Notes: generated by a model from the letters alone, not told the origin. A DNA stretch of 42,291 bases from CAXRGH01 sp964230195 (GCA_964230195.1 CAXRGH010000267.1:1-42291); one strand, 5' to 3'; numbered from the stretch's first letter, positions 25,224 through 34,803 are shown. A program made the numbers and translations.

Positions 25224-28200
25224 TTAGAACTTAACGTTAATACCAGCACGCAATGTGCGGCCAAAATCACGTAAGTAATGTAAGCGATTGTCCGGCGTAT
25301 TTCCGTCAAACACACTACCTTCTGTTGCCGCTACAATGTAACTATATGGCGTAGCATTAGTTAAGTTGACTGCTTGAACCCGTAATGAAATCTTCGGCGT
25401 TAACTGATAGCTACCAGAGAAATCCAGTTGTCCATAAGAGTCAACCCACTGTGAACCCGGTGACGTACCTGGCGCTGTTGGGTTCGCTAGGTATTCAGTT
25501 CTGTAGTTGTGAGCGAGACGTAACTGTAATTTCTTAGTCTCATAGTACACTTGAGTATTGATGGTATGCTCAGACTGACCAATAAATGGTAGTTCAGTGT
25601 TTGCGATTAACTCATCAACACCATCCAATTCCTTGAGATAGTCTGCAGTACTGTCAGTAAACGTATAGTTCACTATGGCACCCATATTCTTTAAGAAACC
25701 TGGCAAGAACGTAAAGTCTTGTTGATAGTTCAACTCCACACCGGCGATAGTTCCAGCTTCACCACTTGAAGGTTGAGTAACGGTGAACAAAATATCTTCG
25801 TCAGTTTCTGGGTCTACCCATGCAACACCGGTATTTGGATCAATGATCTTGATGCCAGGGATACGCTTTTTAAAGCTGAAGCTAGTGATATCTTTGAAGA
25901 ACAAACCAGCGCTAACCATTGAACCTTTGGTGTAGTACCACTCCCAAGACAAATCAAGCTGATTTGCTTCAAATGGATCGACGTTTGGATTGCCTCGATT
26001 AGCTTGTTCTGTTGAAGGACTCACTCGCTGTGAAACCATGATGTCGGTAAAGGTAGGACGAGCCATAACCTTTGCGACAGCTAAACGAACAAGTGAGTCT
26101 TCAGTTGTCGCATAGCTTAAGTTAAGACTTGGCAGCACATTCTCATAAACACGGTTATAAGTGCGATTTTGAAGGTCTTGAATACTGGTACCCTCAAAGC
26201 CTGAACTTGTTTCTTCGGTGCGAACATAACGAACACCTACATCACCACGTAAACGTCCGTCCAATGTGTCAATGTTAGTCATCAAGTAAGCGGCTTGAGT
26301 ATCAATGGTAATGTCATAAGTATTACGAGGGTCAAAATCCCAAGGAAGACCTTTCCATGTATCCCAAGATTCATTCAATGAATCAATTGCGTACGGTTCA
26401 AAGTTCTTACCCACCTTCGTGAAAGTATTACAGTTTGCGTCTGCTATACATGATTGAAGGTCGACTGCCGCTGCTGCGTAGTGGTCAACAACGGTTGGTA
26501 CGAAGTTATCAAAATCCAGTAGACCCCATGTGGCATCATCAGGACCTAATCCAAGACCTTCACCAAAGTTGTCAACTGGGAACCCGTCAGAAGATACAGC
26601 TCCTGAACGCGGAATTGCAGCCCCTAATTTAAGGGTTTCATTGATGCCGTCGGCATTGCTTGACTCTAAAGCACCGCTGCCATCACGATCTAAATAGACA
26701 TCTAATGCAGTGTCTGGGTACTTGATACCTTGAGGTGAAACCCGGGTATCTTGAGACAAACGTGTCTTTTGACGTGAAGTGGCTTTTGCACCAAATGCGA
26801 CACTACTGAACACATCGCTATCAAGCATGTAATCAAAGTCAACTTGAGCGAACTGGTTGGTATCTTTTACGTCACGAACAAAATCACGCACTTGAAGCAA
26901 GTTAATGTTGTTGTCTTGGTTGCCCATCCATACGTACTGAGACACGTCGTCAATCGGTTGAATCTCACTGTAACCAGGAACGGCATTGCTTGGATCCATT
27001 GAATAACCGTGGTTGTAGATGGCTTGTTGGAAGTTAAACTTACGACCATCGATTACGTCTTCATTTGCTTGAGACTGGCCAAGCTTGAACGATGCTTGCA
27101 ACGCATCAGAGACTGTTATATCACCACTCAAACCAATAGTAAGGTTTTGAGTTTCAGTTTCTAAACGATCATCAACACGGTAGCCTTGTGCCTTACCGAC
27201 ATATTTACCGCCTTTCTGCTCACCGTGGAATTCACCGTAAAGTAATGTTCCGTACTCATCAAATACTGGATTAAGAAGACCAAAGCGCTTTTTACGATTG
27301 TTTTCATTCGCTTGGCTGTTACCGTGACCCGTTTGGTAAAGTTCACGAATACTGTTAAGGTGTGTGAAGGTCACATCTAATAAAAAGCTTGCTTCATCAC
27401 TGTGCTTGTATTCAATATTGAAAGCACCACCAACACGCTCACGTGTATTTAGGATCAACTGATGGTCAATACGGCGTGGAATAAAGCCAAGGCCATCTGC
27501 ATCATTATCAATGGTTGTTTGCGCAACGTTGTAAGCTGGGTCGCTTAAGGTAATAGAATCCCAACCACCAGCGGTAACAGAATCCTGGCGAGCATTACGT
27601 TGTTCAAACGATAGGTTTGCCATTATGCCCACTTTATCGTTCAGATGGCGGACAAGGTTAAAGTTTGCTGACGGGTCATCGTTTTCGGCAAGGTCGTTCT
27701 TTGAATATTTGACCTCTGCGCCCATACGCTCTTTAGTACCCGTTAACGGACGAAGTGTTTTTAAGTTAACTGAACCACCGATACTACCTTCATCATGATT
27801 CGCACTGGGCGTTTTAACAACTTCGATAGCTGATAATAAATCCGCTGACATTGAGGTAAAGCTGACACCACGTCCGTCACCACCTGAGGTTAATGTTTGA
27901 CCATTCACCGTAATTTGGTTCAAGTCTGCACCCATACCACGAACACTGACAGTACCGCCTTCACCAAAGTCACGTGTGATGGAAACACCGGTTACACGTT
28001 GCAATGCCTCTGCGATGTTTTCGTCAGGCATTTTACCAATATCTTCAGCGATAATGGCATCAACAACGTTCTTGCTCTCACGCTTTCGGTCAATACTCTT
28101 GGCAATTGAACTCCTAAAACCAGTGACTTCAATTACTTCAACTGAATCATCTGCTTCGTCTTGTGCAGCTTCCTGAGCGTAAACTGCTGACGAACTTGCT

Positions 28201-28256
28201 AGCATGCTAACTAATGCTAAGTGACACGCCATGTGTAGTTTGTTCTTTTGGAACAT
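25224..28256 (-). CDS. TonB-dependent outer-membrane receptor (oligosaccharide importer)
   Basis: This 1010-aa protein has a signal peptide (ends A-V-Y-A-Q-E), a TonB box-like V-E-V-I-E-V-T-G (about 39-46) and a plug domain with I-A-E-A-L-Q-R-V-T-G-V-S-I, V-S-V-R-G-M and I-E-V-V-K-T-P-S-A. A 22-strand barrel region ends with the C-terminal aromatic residue (I-N-V-K-F). This long type is common in marine Alteromonadales polysaccharide loci. It should take up oligosaccharides released at the surface, energised by TonB-ExbBD. GAGGA 7 bases upstream supports the start. A candidate operator lies about 115-150 bases upstream. Substrate specificity is inferred from the neighbours. Confidence 0.93.
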   Translation of the reverse strand: MFQKNKLHMACHLALVSMLASSSAVYAQEAAQDEADDSVEVIEVTGFRSSIAKSIDRKRESKNVVDAIIAEDIGKMPDENIAEALQRVTGVSITRDFGEGGTVSVRGMGADLNQITVNGQTLTSGGDGRGVSFTSMSADLLSAIEVVKTPSANHDEGSIGGSVNLKTLRPLTGTKERMGAEVKYSKNDLAENDDPSANFNLVRHLNDKVGIMANLSFEQRNARQDSVTAGGWDSITLSDPAYNVAQTTIDNDADGLGFIPRRIDHQLILNTRERVGGAFNIEYKHSDEASFLLDVTFTHLNSIRELYQTGHGNSQANENNRKKRFGLLNPVFDEYGTLLYGEFHGEQKGGKYVGKAQGYRVDDRLETETQNLTIGLSGDITVSDALQASFKLGQSQANEDVIDGRKFNFQQAIYNHGYSMDPSNAVPGYSEIQPIDDVSQYVWMGNQDNNINLLQVRDFVRDVKDTNQFAQVDFDYMLDSDVFSSVAFGAKATSRQKTRLSQDTRVSPQGIKYPDTALDVYLDRDGSGALESSNADGINETLKLGAAIPRSGAVSSDGFPVDNFGEGLGLGPDDATWGLLDFDNFVPTVVDHYAAAAVDLQSCIADANCNTFTKVGKNFEPYAIDSLNESWDTWKGLPWDFDPRNTYDITIDTQAAYLMTNIDTLDGRLRGDVGVRYVRTEETSSGFEGTSIQDLQNRTYNRVYENVLPSLNLSYATTEDSLVRLAVAKVMARPTFTDIMVSQRVSPSTEQANRGNPNVDPFEANQLDLSWEWYYTKGSMVSAGLFFKDITSFSFKKRIPGIKIIDPNTGVAWVDPETDEDILFTVTQPSSGEAGTIAGVELNYQQDFTFLPGFLKNMGAIVNYTFTDSTADYLKELDGVDELIANTELPFIGQSEHTINTQVYYETKKLQLRLAHNYRTEYLANPTAPGTSPGSQWVDSYGQLDFSGSYQLTPKISLRVQAVNLTNATPYSYIVAATEGSVFDGNTPDNRLHYLRDFGRTLRAGINVKF

Positions 28257-28370
28257 AATGCTTCCTCAATTCAACGGTAGTTAAGCTAATTTGTAGTCGA
28301 TTCTCAGTGTAGGGCCTGAGAATGTCTAAAATTAATAAAATACAAACGCATAGTACGTAAACGTAAAGAC

Positions 28371-28403
28371 AATGTAAACAAACAAATTCAATAAATTTAC
28401 ATT
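28371..28403 (-). promoter_or_regulatory. Candidate operator upstream of the TonB-dependent receptor
   Basis: AATGTAAAC (28371-28379) and ATTTACATT (28395-28403) form an inverted pair with 15 bases between the arms. The same arms are 5 apart at 12464, a difference of 10, close to one helical turn. Further GTAAA words precede it (ACGTAAACGTAAAG, 28355-28368). Confidence 0.42.
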
Positions 28404-28642
28404 TGAAAACAAAAACTCTCACAGCCAACACCTTTGAGGGATAAGTAACGGATATTGTTAACAATTAACACTTTAAAATGAGTGAGTTTTTTCAGTTATT
28501 TAATGGCGATTTTAATGAATTTGTCGTGACCGGAGGGTACTGAAGGCGGGTATATTATGAAAATCGATATATTGATGATAGCGATGTTTTTTAAACATAA
28601 ATACAATGCAATAAATAATTAAAGCGGATATTTACAACACCA
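28404..28642. other. Non-coding remainder of the TonB-receptor / GH29 gap
   Basis: This AT-rich stretch is the remainder of the 468-base gap between the receptor start and the end of GH29 copy 3. Both genes are on the minus strand, so the receptor promoter must lie in or near 28257-28500. I see no gene or RNA. Confidence 0.3.
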
Positions 28643-28674
28643 AAAGAAAAGCCGATGGTCATCACACCATCGGC
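28643..28674 (-). terminator. Terminator of GH29 copy 3
   Basis: The stem GCCGATGGT / ACCATCGGC (28651-28659 with 28666-28674) has a 6-nt loop. On the minus strand it is followed by TTTTCTTTT. It lies about 50 bases after the GH29 stop. Confidence 0.75.
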
Positions 28675-28724
28675 TTCAAGTTTTGCAACACGAGCAGTTT
28701 CTCGTATCAGTTCATGATATCGCG

Positions 28725-30314
28725 TTACTTTTTGGCAAGACGCTCAATCTGTTCTGCATCGGGTTCAGTCACCACAAGGTCACCTTTCACTTTGATTTTC
28801 AGAACGTGAGCAAAGATACCGTGCTTCTTTTTAGGGAATGTGACATGTAAGCCTTTACCGTCACGCTTCCATTCAAGTTTTTCGCCAGAACTCAATAATT
28901 CAATACTCTCAATATCTCCACCTGTTGAGAAACGGAAATCGTCATTCAACGTTTTGATATGGCCAACACCATCGGCAGGCCATTCCATGAAGGTTGCATA
29001 CAAGGTATTGTCCTTTTGCGTGAAACGAATATCGTTTTCAGTCAAGTTACGAAGATTCCACTTCACTTTAGTGCGATTTTTAACCTTAACTTGGCGAGTG
29101 ACTTTTGACGGACCTTCACCAAATACAGAGAAGCGACGCGTTCCGTAGATAGCTTCACCATTGAGTTTCATCCATTGGCCTATGCCTTTCATGATTTCAA
29201 CTTCTTTTGCAGGAATTGAACCATCACCCATTGGCGTTAAAGATAAGAACATAATGCCACCACGGCTAACCACATCAATAATACTGTCTACGTGATAATC
29301 AGGTCCATCACGATAAGTTTTGTTATTGATATAGCTCCACGGATAGCCAATAGCACGGTCTGATAACCAATAGCCTTTTTGGTATTCAGGCATGTCTCGA
29401 CCATTCTCATAGCTACGCAAGCCGACTTCTTCCGGGAAGTTGAATTGTGCTGAATATTTATTGGCAACAATTACATCTTGGCCACGTTTATCAGATTCGT
29501 TGTAGAAATGTGCAATAACGTCTTGAACATATTGCTTAGGCGGATGACCACCTTTCATTGAGTTATTTAAACCGTCAAACCAAATAAAATCTGGCTTGTA
29601 GGTATCAACAACTTCGGTAATTTTTGCTTTCCAATCGTCAGCGAATTGTTCAACTGGATCACGACCTTCTTTCCAGAAAAAATCACCAAGCTTTGGATCT
29701 GAGATCTCCCAGTTAGCGGCTTCTTTTGGCAACTTGTCTGGCATTGCTCCAAACGCCCAATCGTAAGTGCGTCCGTGGTGGAAAGTGGCAGCTAACTTCA
29801 TATCAGGATATTCAGATACAGCCTTAGCAATTTCACCATAAACATCACGCTTTGGTCCCATATTTTTTGCATTCCAGCGACTCACTTTTGAATCCCAAAG
29901 TAGGAAACCATCGTGGTGAACCAAAGCAATACCACCAAACTTAGCACCCGCTTCGTGCATCAAACCAACCCACTCTTTAGCGTCAAATTTTGGTGCAGTA
30001 AATTCTTTGATGAAGTCCGTATAACCAAAGTCTTCAAGCTTTCCATACTTCTTGGTGTGGTAGGAATAAACGCCTTTAAGGTCTTTATCTAACGAGTATA
30101 GATTTGGAAGATAGTCCGGGCCGCCATGGGCTGGAACCGAATAAATCCCCCAGTGGGTATAAACACCAAATTTGGCATCAATAACCCATTCTGGTAATTC
30201 TTTTTGCGCAAGTGAAGGCCATGTTGCCTTAAACTCAGCAGCGACACTACCACCTGACACCATCATTGCTGCAACCAAAGCGGCAAGCTTTTGTTTTCCT
30301 GTATTAAATTTCAT
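28725..30314 (-). CDS. GH29 alpha-L-fucosidase/alpha-L-galactosidase-like enzyme (copy 3), secreted
   Basis: This 529-aa GH29 protein has a cleavable signal peptide ending S-V-A-A (about residue 26) and no lipobox, unlike the other two copies. It may therefore be soluble and periplasmic. Motifs are D-A-K-F-G-V-Y-T-H-W-G (46-56), V-H-H-D-G-F-L-L-W (132-140), N-M-G-P-K-R-D and P-D-F-I-W-F-D-G (241-248), with nucleophile Asp247. The first half matches copy 1 in length and many motifs, suggesting an older duplication. It has its own terminator and promoter. The ribosome site is weak. The substrate is inferred as for the other copies. Confidence 0.9.
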   Translation of the reverse strand: MKFNTGKQKLAALVAAMMVSGGSVAAEFKATWPSLAQKELPEWVIDAKFGVYTHWGIYSVPAHGGPDYLPNLYSLDKDLKGVYSYHTKKYGKLEDFGYTDFIKEFTAPKFDAKEWVGLMHEAGAKFGGIALVHHDGFLLWDSKVSRWNAKNMGPKRDVYGEIAKAVSEYPDMKLAATFHHGRTYDWAFGAMPDKLPKEAANWEISDPKLGDFFWKEGRDPVEQFADDWKAKITEVVDTYKPDFIWFDGLNNSMKGGHPPKQYVQDVIAHFYNESDKRGQDVIVANKYSAQFNFPEEVGLRSYENGRDMPEYQKGYWLSDRAIGYPWSYINNKTYRDGPDYHVDSIIDVVSRGGIMFLSLTPMGDGSIPAKEVEIMKGIGQWMKLNGEAIYGTRRFSVFGEGPSKVTRQVKVKNRTKVKWNLRNLTENDIRFTQKDNTLYATFMEWPADGVGHIKTLNDDFRFSTGGDIESIELLSSGEKLEWKRDGKGLHVTFPKKKHGIFAHVLKIKVKGDLVVTEPDAEQIERLAKK

Positions 30315-30383
30315 AAGTCCATCTCATCAGTTTGTTGGATAATGCGCTTTTTATAACCAAGAGGCTAAATCAATAACATCTAA

Positions 30384-30400
30384 TTTACATTCTTTTACAT
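30384..30400 (-). promoter_or_regulatory. Direct TTTACAT repeats upstream of GH29 copy 3
   Basis: TTTACAT occurs at 30384-30390 and 30394-30400 with a 10-base period, 70-85 bases upstream of the GH29 start. The spacing and position resemble the ATGTAAA pair in front of GH29 copy 1. Confidence 0.35.
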
Positions 30401-30440
30401 GCCTGACGTGCTATTGACGCTAAAACAGCGTGTCCTTGAC

Positions 30441-30469
30441 AAAAAAAAGGCTTGCACATTGCAAGCCTT
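30441..30469 (-). terminator. Terminator of the second sulfatase
   Basis: The stem AAGGCTTGC / GCAAGCCTT (30447-30455 with 30461-30469) has loop ACATT. On the minus strand a run of T follows. It lies just after the sulfatase stop. Confidence 0.88.
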
Positions 30470-30493
30470 CTTCAATTTATTTACTCACTGACA

Positions 30494-32158
30494 TTAGTCA
30501 TTCCAGTGTGCATCAATAATTGCTTGAAGATGCGGGAAGTTCTTATCAGTTTCGTTGTACAGTTCACGCTGACGCTTGATTTCTGCTTTCAATTTAGCAA
30601 CAACGTCCTTGTACTGTGGATCGCCGTAGACATTCTTCATTTCCTTAGGATCTTTCTTAAGGTCATACAGTTCCCAACCAGCAGGTGTATTCACTTTCAT
30701 TGGAACAGTTCCGTCTTTACGGCTCCAGTTATGGCCTTCGTACTTAACGTCTGTTTGCATAGCAGCGTTATCGAAGTGTGCACCCACAAAGAACATTAAT
30801 TTGAAGTCTTCTGAACGAACACCAAAGTGTGATGGTACGTCGTGGTGTGCACGGTGCATCCAGTAACGATAGTAGCTAGCCGTACGCCAGTCTTTCAGTT
30901 CTTTATTATCTAACGCAGCAGCAAAGCTCATACCGTGCATGTAATCAGGTGTCGCAACACCCACTGTGTCTAGGATAAATGGTGCAAAGTCAGTGTTATT
31001 GATAATTGCAGTGTGAGTCTTAGGTGCTTCCGCTTTGTGTGGGTGACGAACAATGAACGGCATACGCAGAGATTCGTCAAACATCCAACGCTTGTCTATC
31101 AAATCGTGCTCACCTAGCATCATACCTTGGTCAGACGTGTAGATAATTAATGTATTGTCATACTCGCCAATTTCTTTCAAGTAAGCAATTAGACGACCCA
31201 TGTTGTCATCAACACCTTTAACGGTACGAAGGTAACGCTTCAAGTAACGCTGATAAGACTCTGCTGTGTAAGCTTCGTCAGATAGGTTTTGATCAACGTC
31301 CATGTGAATACCCATGTTACGACGTGGGTTACGCTTAGATACTGATGTACCAATTTCACGAACTAGGCTGTCATTTTCACCGCGAGTCGCTTTTGAGCCC
31401 CACTCTTTTTGATCCCACAAACTTGCAGGCTCTGGGATTTTAATGTCTGCGTATAGGGAGTCATAGCGTGGTGCATTTTCAAACATATCGTGAGGTGCTT
31501 TGAAGTGATGCATCAAGAAGAACGGCTTACCTTCTTCACGACGATTCTTTAACCAATCAATTGAAAGATCGGTAATAACGTCTGATGAATGACCTTCGAT
31601 TTGAGTCAGGTTCTTTGGCCATTTACCTTCCGCATCAATATCACGGAATACAGGATTAAAGTATTTACCTTGGTTAGGTAGAACTTTGTAGTAATCAAAC
31701 GCCTTTGGCTCTTTTTTAAGGTGCCATTTACCAATCATTGCCGTTTGGTAGCCAGCTTCCTTCATTAGGCGAGGTAAGTACTGTTTGTCATGACCAATCT
31801 TACCGTTCAAGTCGAGTACACCATTCGTCTGGCTATACTGACCTGTGATGATTGATGCTCGGCTTGGGGTACAAATAGAGTTTGTTACGAACACGTTATC
31901 AAAACGTGTACCTTCACTTGCCAGCTGGTCAATCACAGGTGTTGGATTTAACCCTGCAAGGTGACCGCCGTATGCACCGATCGCCTGAGACGTGTGGTCA
32001 TCAGACATGATGTAAAGAACGTTCATTTTCTTAGCAGGCTTAGCAGCAACAGGCTGCTCCGAGTTACTCTGCCCAGTACATCCAACAAGTCCCGTTAGAA
32101 GTAAGGCACTTAAACACAATTTACCGAAAGTAAATCCTTTGTTTTGCGTCTTGTTCAT
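30494..32158 (-). CDS. S1-family sulfatase lipoprotein, S1_11-like (6-O-sulfatase type)
   Basis: This 554-aa formylglycine sulfatase has C-T-P-S-R with Cys96 as the residue to be modified. The N-terminal metal motif M-S-D-D-H (51-55), G-K-W-H-L and T-S-D-Q-G are also present. The lipobox L-V-G-C gives Cys27. The run of motifs (D-D-H-T-S-Q-A-I-G-A-Y-G, Y-Q-T-A-M-I-G-K-W-H-L, H-H-F-K-A-P-H-D) resembles S1_11 sulfatases, which include 6-O-sulfatases acting on GlcNAc and on L-galactose-6-sulfate of porphyran. The latter would feed the L-galactose operon directly. The subfamily is judged from memory. GGTGAG upstream supports the start, and a palindrome lies 30-60 bases further upstream. Confidence 0.9.
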   Translation of the reverse strand: MNKTQNKGFTFGKLCLSALLLTGLVGCTGQSNSEQPVAAKPAKKMNVLYIMSDDHTSQAIGAYGGHLAGLNPTPVIDQLASEGTRFDNVFVTNSICTPSRASIITGQYSQTNGVLDLNGKIGHDKQYLPRLMKEAGYQTAMIGKWHLKKEPKAFDYYKVLPNQGKYFNPVFRDIDAEGKWPKNLTQIEGHSSDVITDLSIDWLKNRREEGKPFFLMHHFKAPHDMFENAPRYDSLYADIKIPEPASLWDQKEWGSKATRGENDSLVREIGTSVSKRNPRRNMGIHMDVDQNLSDEAYTAESYQRYLKRYLRTVKGVDDNMGRLIAYLKEIGEYDNTLIIYTSDQGMMLGEHDLIDKRWMFDESLRMPFIVRHPHKAEAPKTHTAIINNTDFAPFILDTVGVATPDYMHGMSFAAALDNKELKDWRTASYYRYWMHRAHHDVPSHFGVRSEDFKLMFFVGAHFDNAAMQTDVKYEGHNWSRKDGTVPMKVNTPAGWELYDLKKDPKEMKNVYGDPQYKDVVAKLKAEIKRQRELYNETDKNFPHLQAIIDAHWND

Positions 32159-32187
32159 AATTTCTCACCAAAAAACACAGTTACTAA

Positions 32188-32217
32188 AAAGTGTATATTA
32201 TATTGAATGTACACTTT
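32188..32217 (-). promoter_or_regulatory. Inverted repeat in the sulfatase promoter
   Basis: AAAGTGTA-N14-TACACTTT is a perfect 8-base inverted repeat 30-59 bases upstream of the sulfatase start. Its arms resemble, but do not equal, the TGTAAA words elsewhere. It could be an operator for the same or another regulator. Confidence 0.4.
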
Positions 32218-32332
32218 ACCCCGAATTCAGGCCTTTGCATAGCAAAAACTTTACAATCTTTATAACAAGTTAATAACAAACCTGCATTGTTTCCATATGA
32301 ATGAGCCCACTTTCATAAAGTTGACCTCACCT

Positions 32333-33490
32333 TTAGGCGATAACTGCGGTTCGGATTAAAGAAACATCCGTTAAAGGTTGTTGTGTTTTCAGGTATTTCA
32401 TTTGTGTGTCTGATAATTGAAAGTGTTGAGCTACGGCTGTGTTTATCCACTGGTACATATTAGACGTGGGTTTCAAGTCTCTACCTGCATAAAGATTGCT
32501 TGGTGCGAGACCAGGCCAATCTCCTAGCACATTTCCGCCTTTGACGGCGCCACCTGCCAGTAAAATGGCGCTGGCTGTGCCATGATCGGTTCCCATGGTG
32601 CCATTTTCTGCGGCGGTACGACCAAATTCAGTCGCAACAACCACTAGCGTGTCATCCCATTGGTTGCCAAGCCCAATTCGTAATTGTTTCAGTCCGTTGT
32701 CGAGTTCTTGTAAGCGTCTAGACAAACGAATCGCTTGTTGATTGTGAGTATCCCAGCCGCCAAGTTCTAACATGCTGACTTGAACGCTTGGATTCTCGTT
32801 CATCAATTTACCACATGATAAAGCCAACTGAGGGAATCGACCGACTTTCTTCACACGCTTTAATCCTGTCATTTCATCCAGCGCAATCCCTTGAGCCAAA
32901 CGTTCCGACAATATCGGGGATTCTTCATAGAGGTGCATGAGTCGTTCAAACAATCCATCATCAGATTCCGGTAAGTTAGACGGATACCAGTTCAAGTTAT
33001 CGTGATCACCTCTTAAGCTAATTGGGGTAGAACGCGCGACAGCCAGTGAATCGCTGTTGATCACTTTCACCAGACGTGCCAACCAACCATCGTCATTTGT
33101 CTCCTGGTGACCGCCACGCTCCAAATAGTCTTGCGCTTCAAAGTGAGAGCGCTTGCCATAACCGCTATAGGTGGCCACGATTGGCGTAGCTTGTTTCTCT
33201 CGATACCACTGATGCACCGTAGGAAGCGCCGGATGCAGTGCAAAGTTTTGATCTAACGGTAGAACTTTATCGCTAATGGCAGCAAACAAATTGGGTCTTA
33301 GTTTTTGCATCTGTCGTTTTTCGTGCATTGGTGGTATCCAATGCAAACTATCCAACGCACCTCTTAACACTATCCAAACCAACTTTTTCTTGGCAGTTGC
33401 TTTCATCGGCAGTGTACTGGCAAAGGTAGACGGTGCCTGTAACGCAACAAAACTAGCACCCATCCATTTCAATACATCTCTACGTTTCAT
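32333..33490 (-). CDS. DUF1501 protein with Tat signal
   Basis: This 385-aa protein belongs to the DUF1501 family, which shares the alkaline phosphatase/sulfatase fold. The N-terminus has a twin-arginine motif (M-K-R-R-D-V-L-K) and a hydrophobic core ending T-F-A-S, so it is probably exported folded. The family motif G-T-D-H-G is present. The ATG at 33490 is chosen because GGAGG lies 5 bases upstream; an ATG four codons earlier (33502) has no ribosome site. The DUF1800 stop lies inside this ribosome site, so the two are coupled. The function of the pair is not known. Confidence 0.88.
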   Translation of the reverse strand: MKRRDVLKWMGASFVALQAPSTFASTLPMKATAKKKLVWIVLRGALDSLHWIPPMHEKRQMQKLRPNLFAAISDKVLPLDQNFALHPALPTVHQWYREKQATPIVATYSGYGKRSHFEAQDYLERGGHQETNDDGWLARLVKVINSDSLAVARSTPISLRGDHDNLNWYPSNLPESDDGLFERLMHLYEESPILSERLAQGIALDEMTGLKRVKKVGRFPQLALSCGKLMNENPSVQVSMLELGGWDTHNQQAIRLSRRLQELDNGLKQLRIGLGNQWDDTLVVVATEFGRTAAENGTMGTDHGTASAILLAGGAVKGGNVLGDWPGLAPSNLYAGRDLKPTSNMYQWINTAVAQHFQLSDTQMKYLKTQQPLTDVSLIRTAVIA

Positions 33491-33492
33491 GC

Positions 33493-34803
33493 TCACCTCC
33501 ATTGGAACTCAGGACTCATTAACAATAGAGTTGCACCCTGTTGACTACTCTCCGCCCGCTCAATCGCCGTTAAGGTTCGTTGAGAAACACTATTTCCCAG
33601 CATGTTTTGAGCAAACTTCACAGCCGACTTGCGCACATACCGGGTGATCTCATGACTCCACTCGATACGAGACATCAAAGCAGCAGAGCCGTCCCAATCT
33701 TGCTGAATATCCCCGTAACCTTCGGGTGATTCAGCCTTGTAGGGAGCGTGTCCCATGGTCGCTAGACCTCTCGCCACCAGCCGTTCTTTTGGCTTTAACA
33801 GACGTAACCCTCTGAAGCTTGAGATAACGAACTCTTCTGGCGTTTTAAATTTTTTATGTTTTGGATCCCACGCTCCCGGATGCTCTACTAGCGTTATGAA
33901 TACAGCACGCAAATCGCCATCCGTTTGTTGCCAGCGTTTAACACAGGCATTGACGATTGCTGGTGGAGGATCATCGTTGACAAAATGTCTCACTAACTTA
34001 CCACAAATAAAACGAGCTGTTGCTGGATCACGCGCCAATGACTTCAACATATCGGTAGCTTGCTTGACTCCAGTATCCGCGTATTTTTTGCCCCGGAAAC
34101 GACGCGTGCCAGGTTCATGGGCCCAGCCCTTATATTGAAAAGCGCCGTCCACAGTAGGAGATTGTGTGTTAATACTCCAACCTGTTAAGGCTTTAGCAAG
34201 TTCAGTCACATCCGTTTGTTGATAGCCTCCATTGACGCCAATCGTGTGCAGTTCCATCACCTCTCGCGCTAAATTTTCGTTTAAACCGCGATTTTTTTTA
34301 GCGGCCGCTGAATTTGGCCCAATGGAATAGACATTATCTAAATAGGTCAACATGGCTGGATGTTGAGTCACTGCGAGTAGGAGATCCTCAAACTTACCTA
34401 GACAATGTCGGCTAATGACATCTCGTTGCAACGTGGGAGCCAATACTTGCATGTTTGGTGTTCGGGCTGCGACACTAAAGTGATTCGTCCAGAATCGAAG
34501 TAAGCGCATACTAACAGAATTATCTGATGCAATGGCCAATTGAAAATAGTCCGTCAAATAGCGTTTAAATAGGTCTTTTTGAAAGTCTTCTGGGAGAGTG
34601 CTTTTTTTGCGTTTTGCCATGCGCTTTTGCTTTTTGAAATCCGCAAGCAGTTTAACGGCTTCAGCAGTGGATGGTAACTCACGGGAGAAAACAATAGGGA
34701 CTAGTTGCGCTTTAACCCAAGCTTTTGGATCTTCTGCCGCCGCACGTAACTCACCTCTTTTTGCACCTAAACCAAAGCGGTTAGTGGCCATTACACTCGA
34801 CAT
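33493..34803 (-). CDS. DUF1800 protein, partner of DUF1501
   Basis: This 436-aa protein of the DUF1800 family has the N-terminal N-R-F-G-L-G-A and the central N-E-N-L-A-R-E-V-M-E-L-H-T-I-G, plus T-E-L-A-K-A-L-T-G-W. DUF1800 and DUF1501 genes commonly occur side by side. There is no obvious signal peptide. GGGAGG 6 bases upstream supports the start at 34803. It is divergent from the multiheme cytochrome gene, with 274 bases between them. No biochemical role is established, so none is proposed. Confidence 0.88.
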   Translation of the reverse strand: MSSVMATNRFGLGAKRGELRAAAEDPKAWVKAQLVPIVFSRELPSTAEAVKLLADFKKQKRMAKRKKSTLPEDFQKDLFKRYLTDYFQLAIASDNSVSMRLLRFWTNHFSVAARTPNMQVLAPTLQRDVISRHCLGKFEDLLLAVTQHPAMLTYLDNVYSIGPNSAAAKKNRGLNENLAREVMELHTIGVNGGYQQTDVTELAKALTGWSINTQSPTVDGAFQYKGWAHEPGTRRFRGKKYADTGVKQATDMLKSLARDPATARFICGKLVRHFVNDDPPPAIVNACVKRWQQTDGDLRAVFITLVEHPGAWDPKHKKFKTPEEFVISSFRGLRLLKPKERLVARGLATMGHAPYKAESPEGYGDIQQDWDGSAALMSRIEWSHEITRYVRKSAVKFAQNMLGNSVSQRTLTAIERAESSQQGATLLLMSPEFQWR

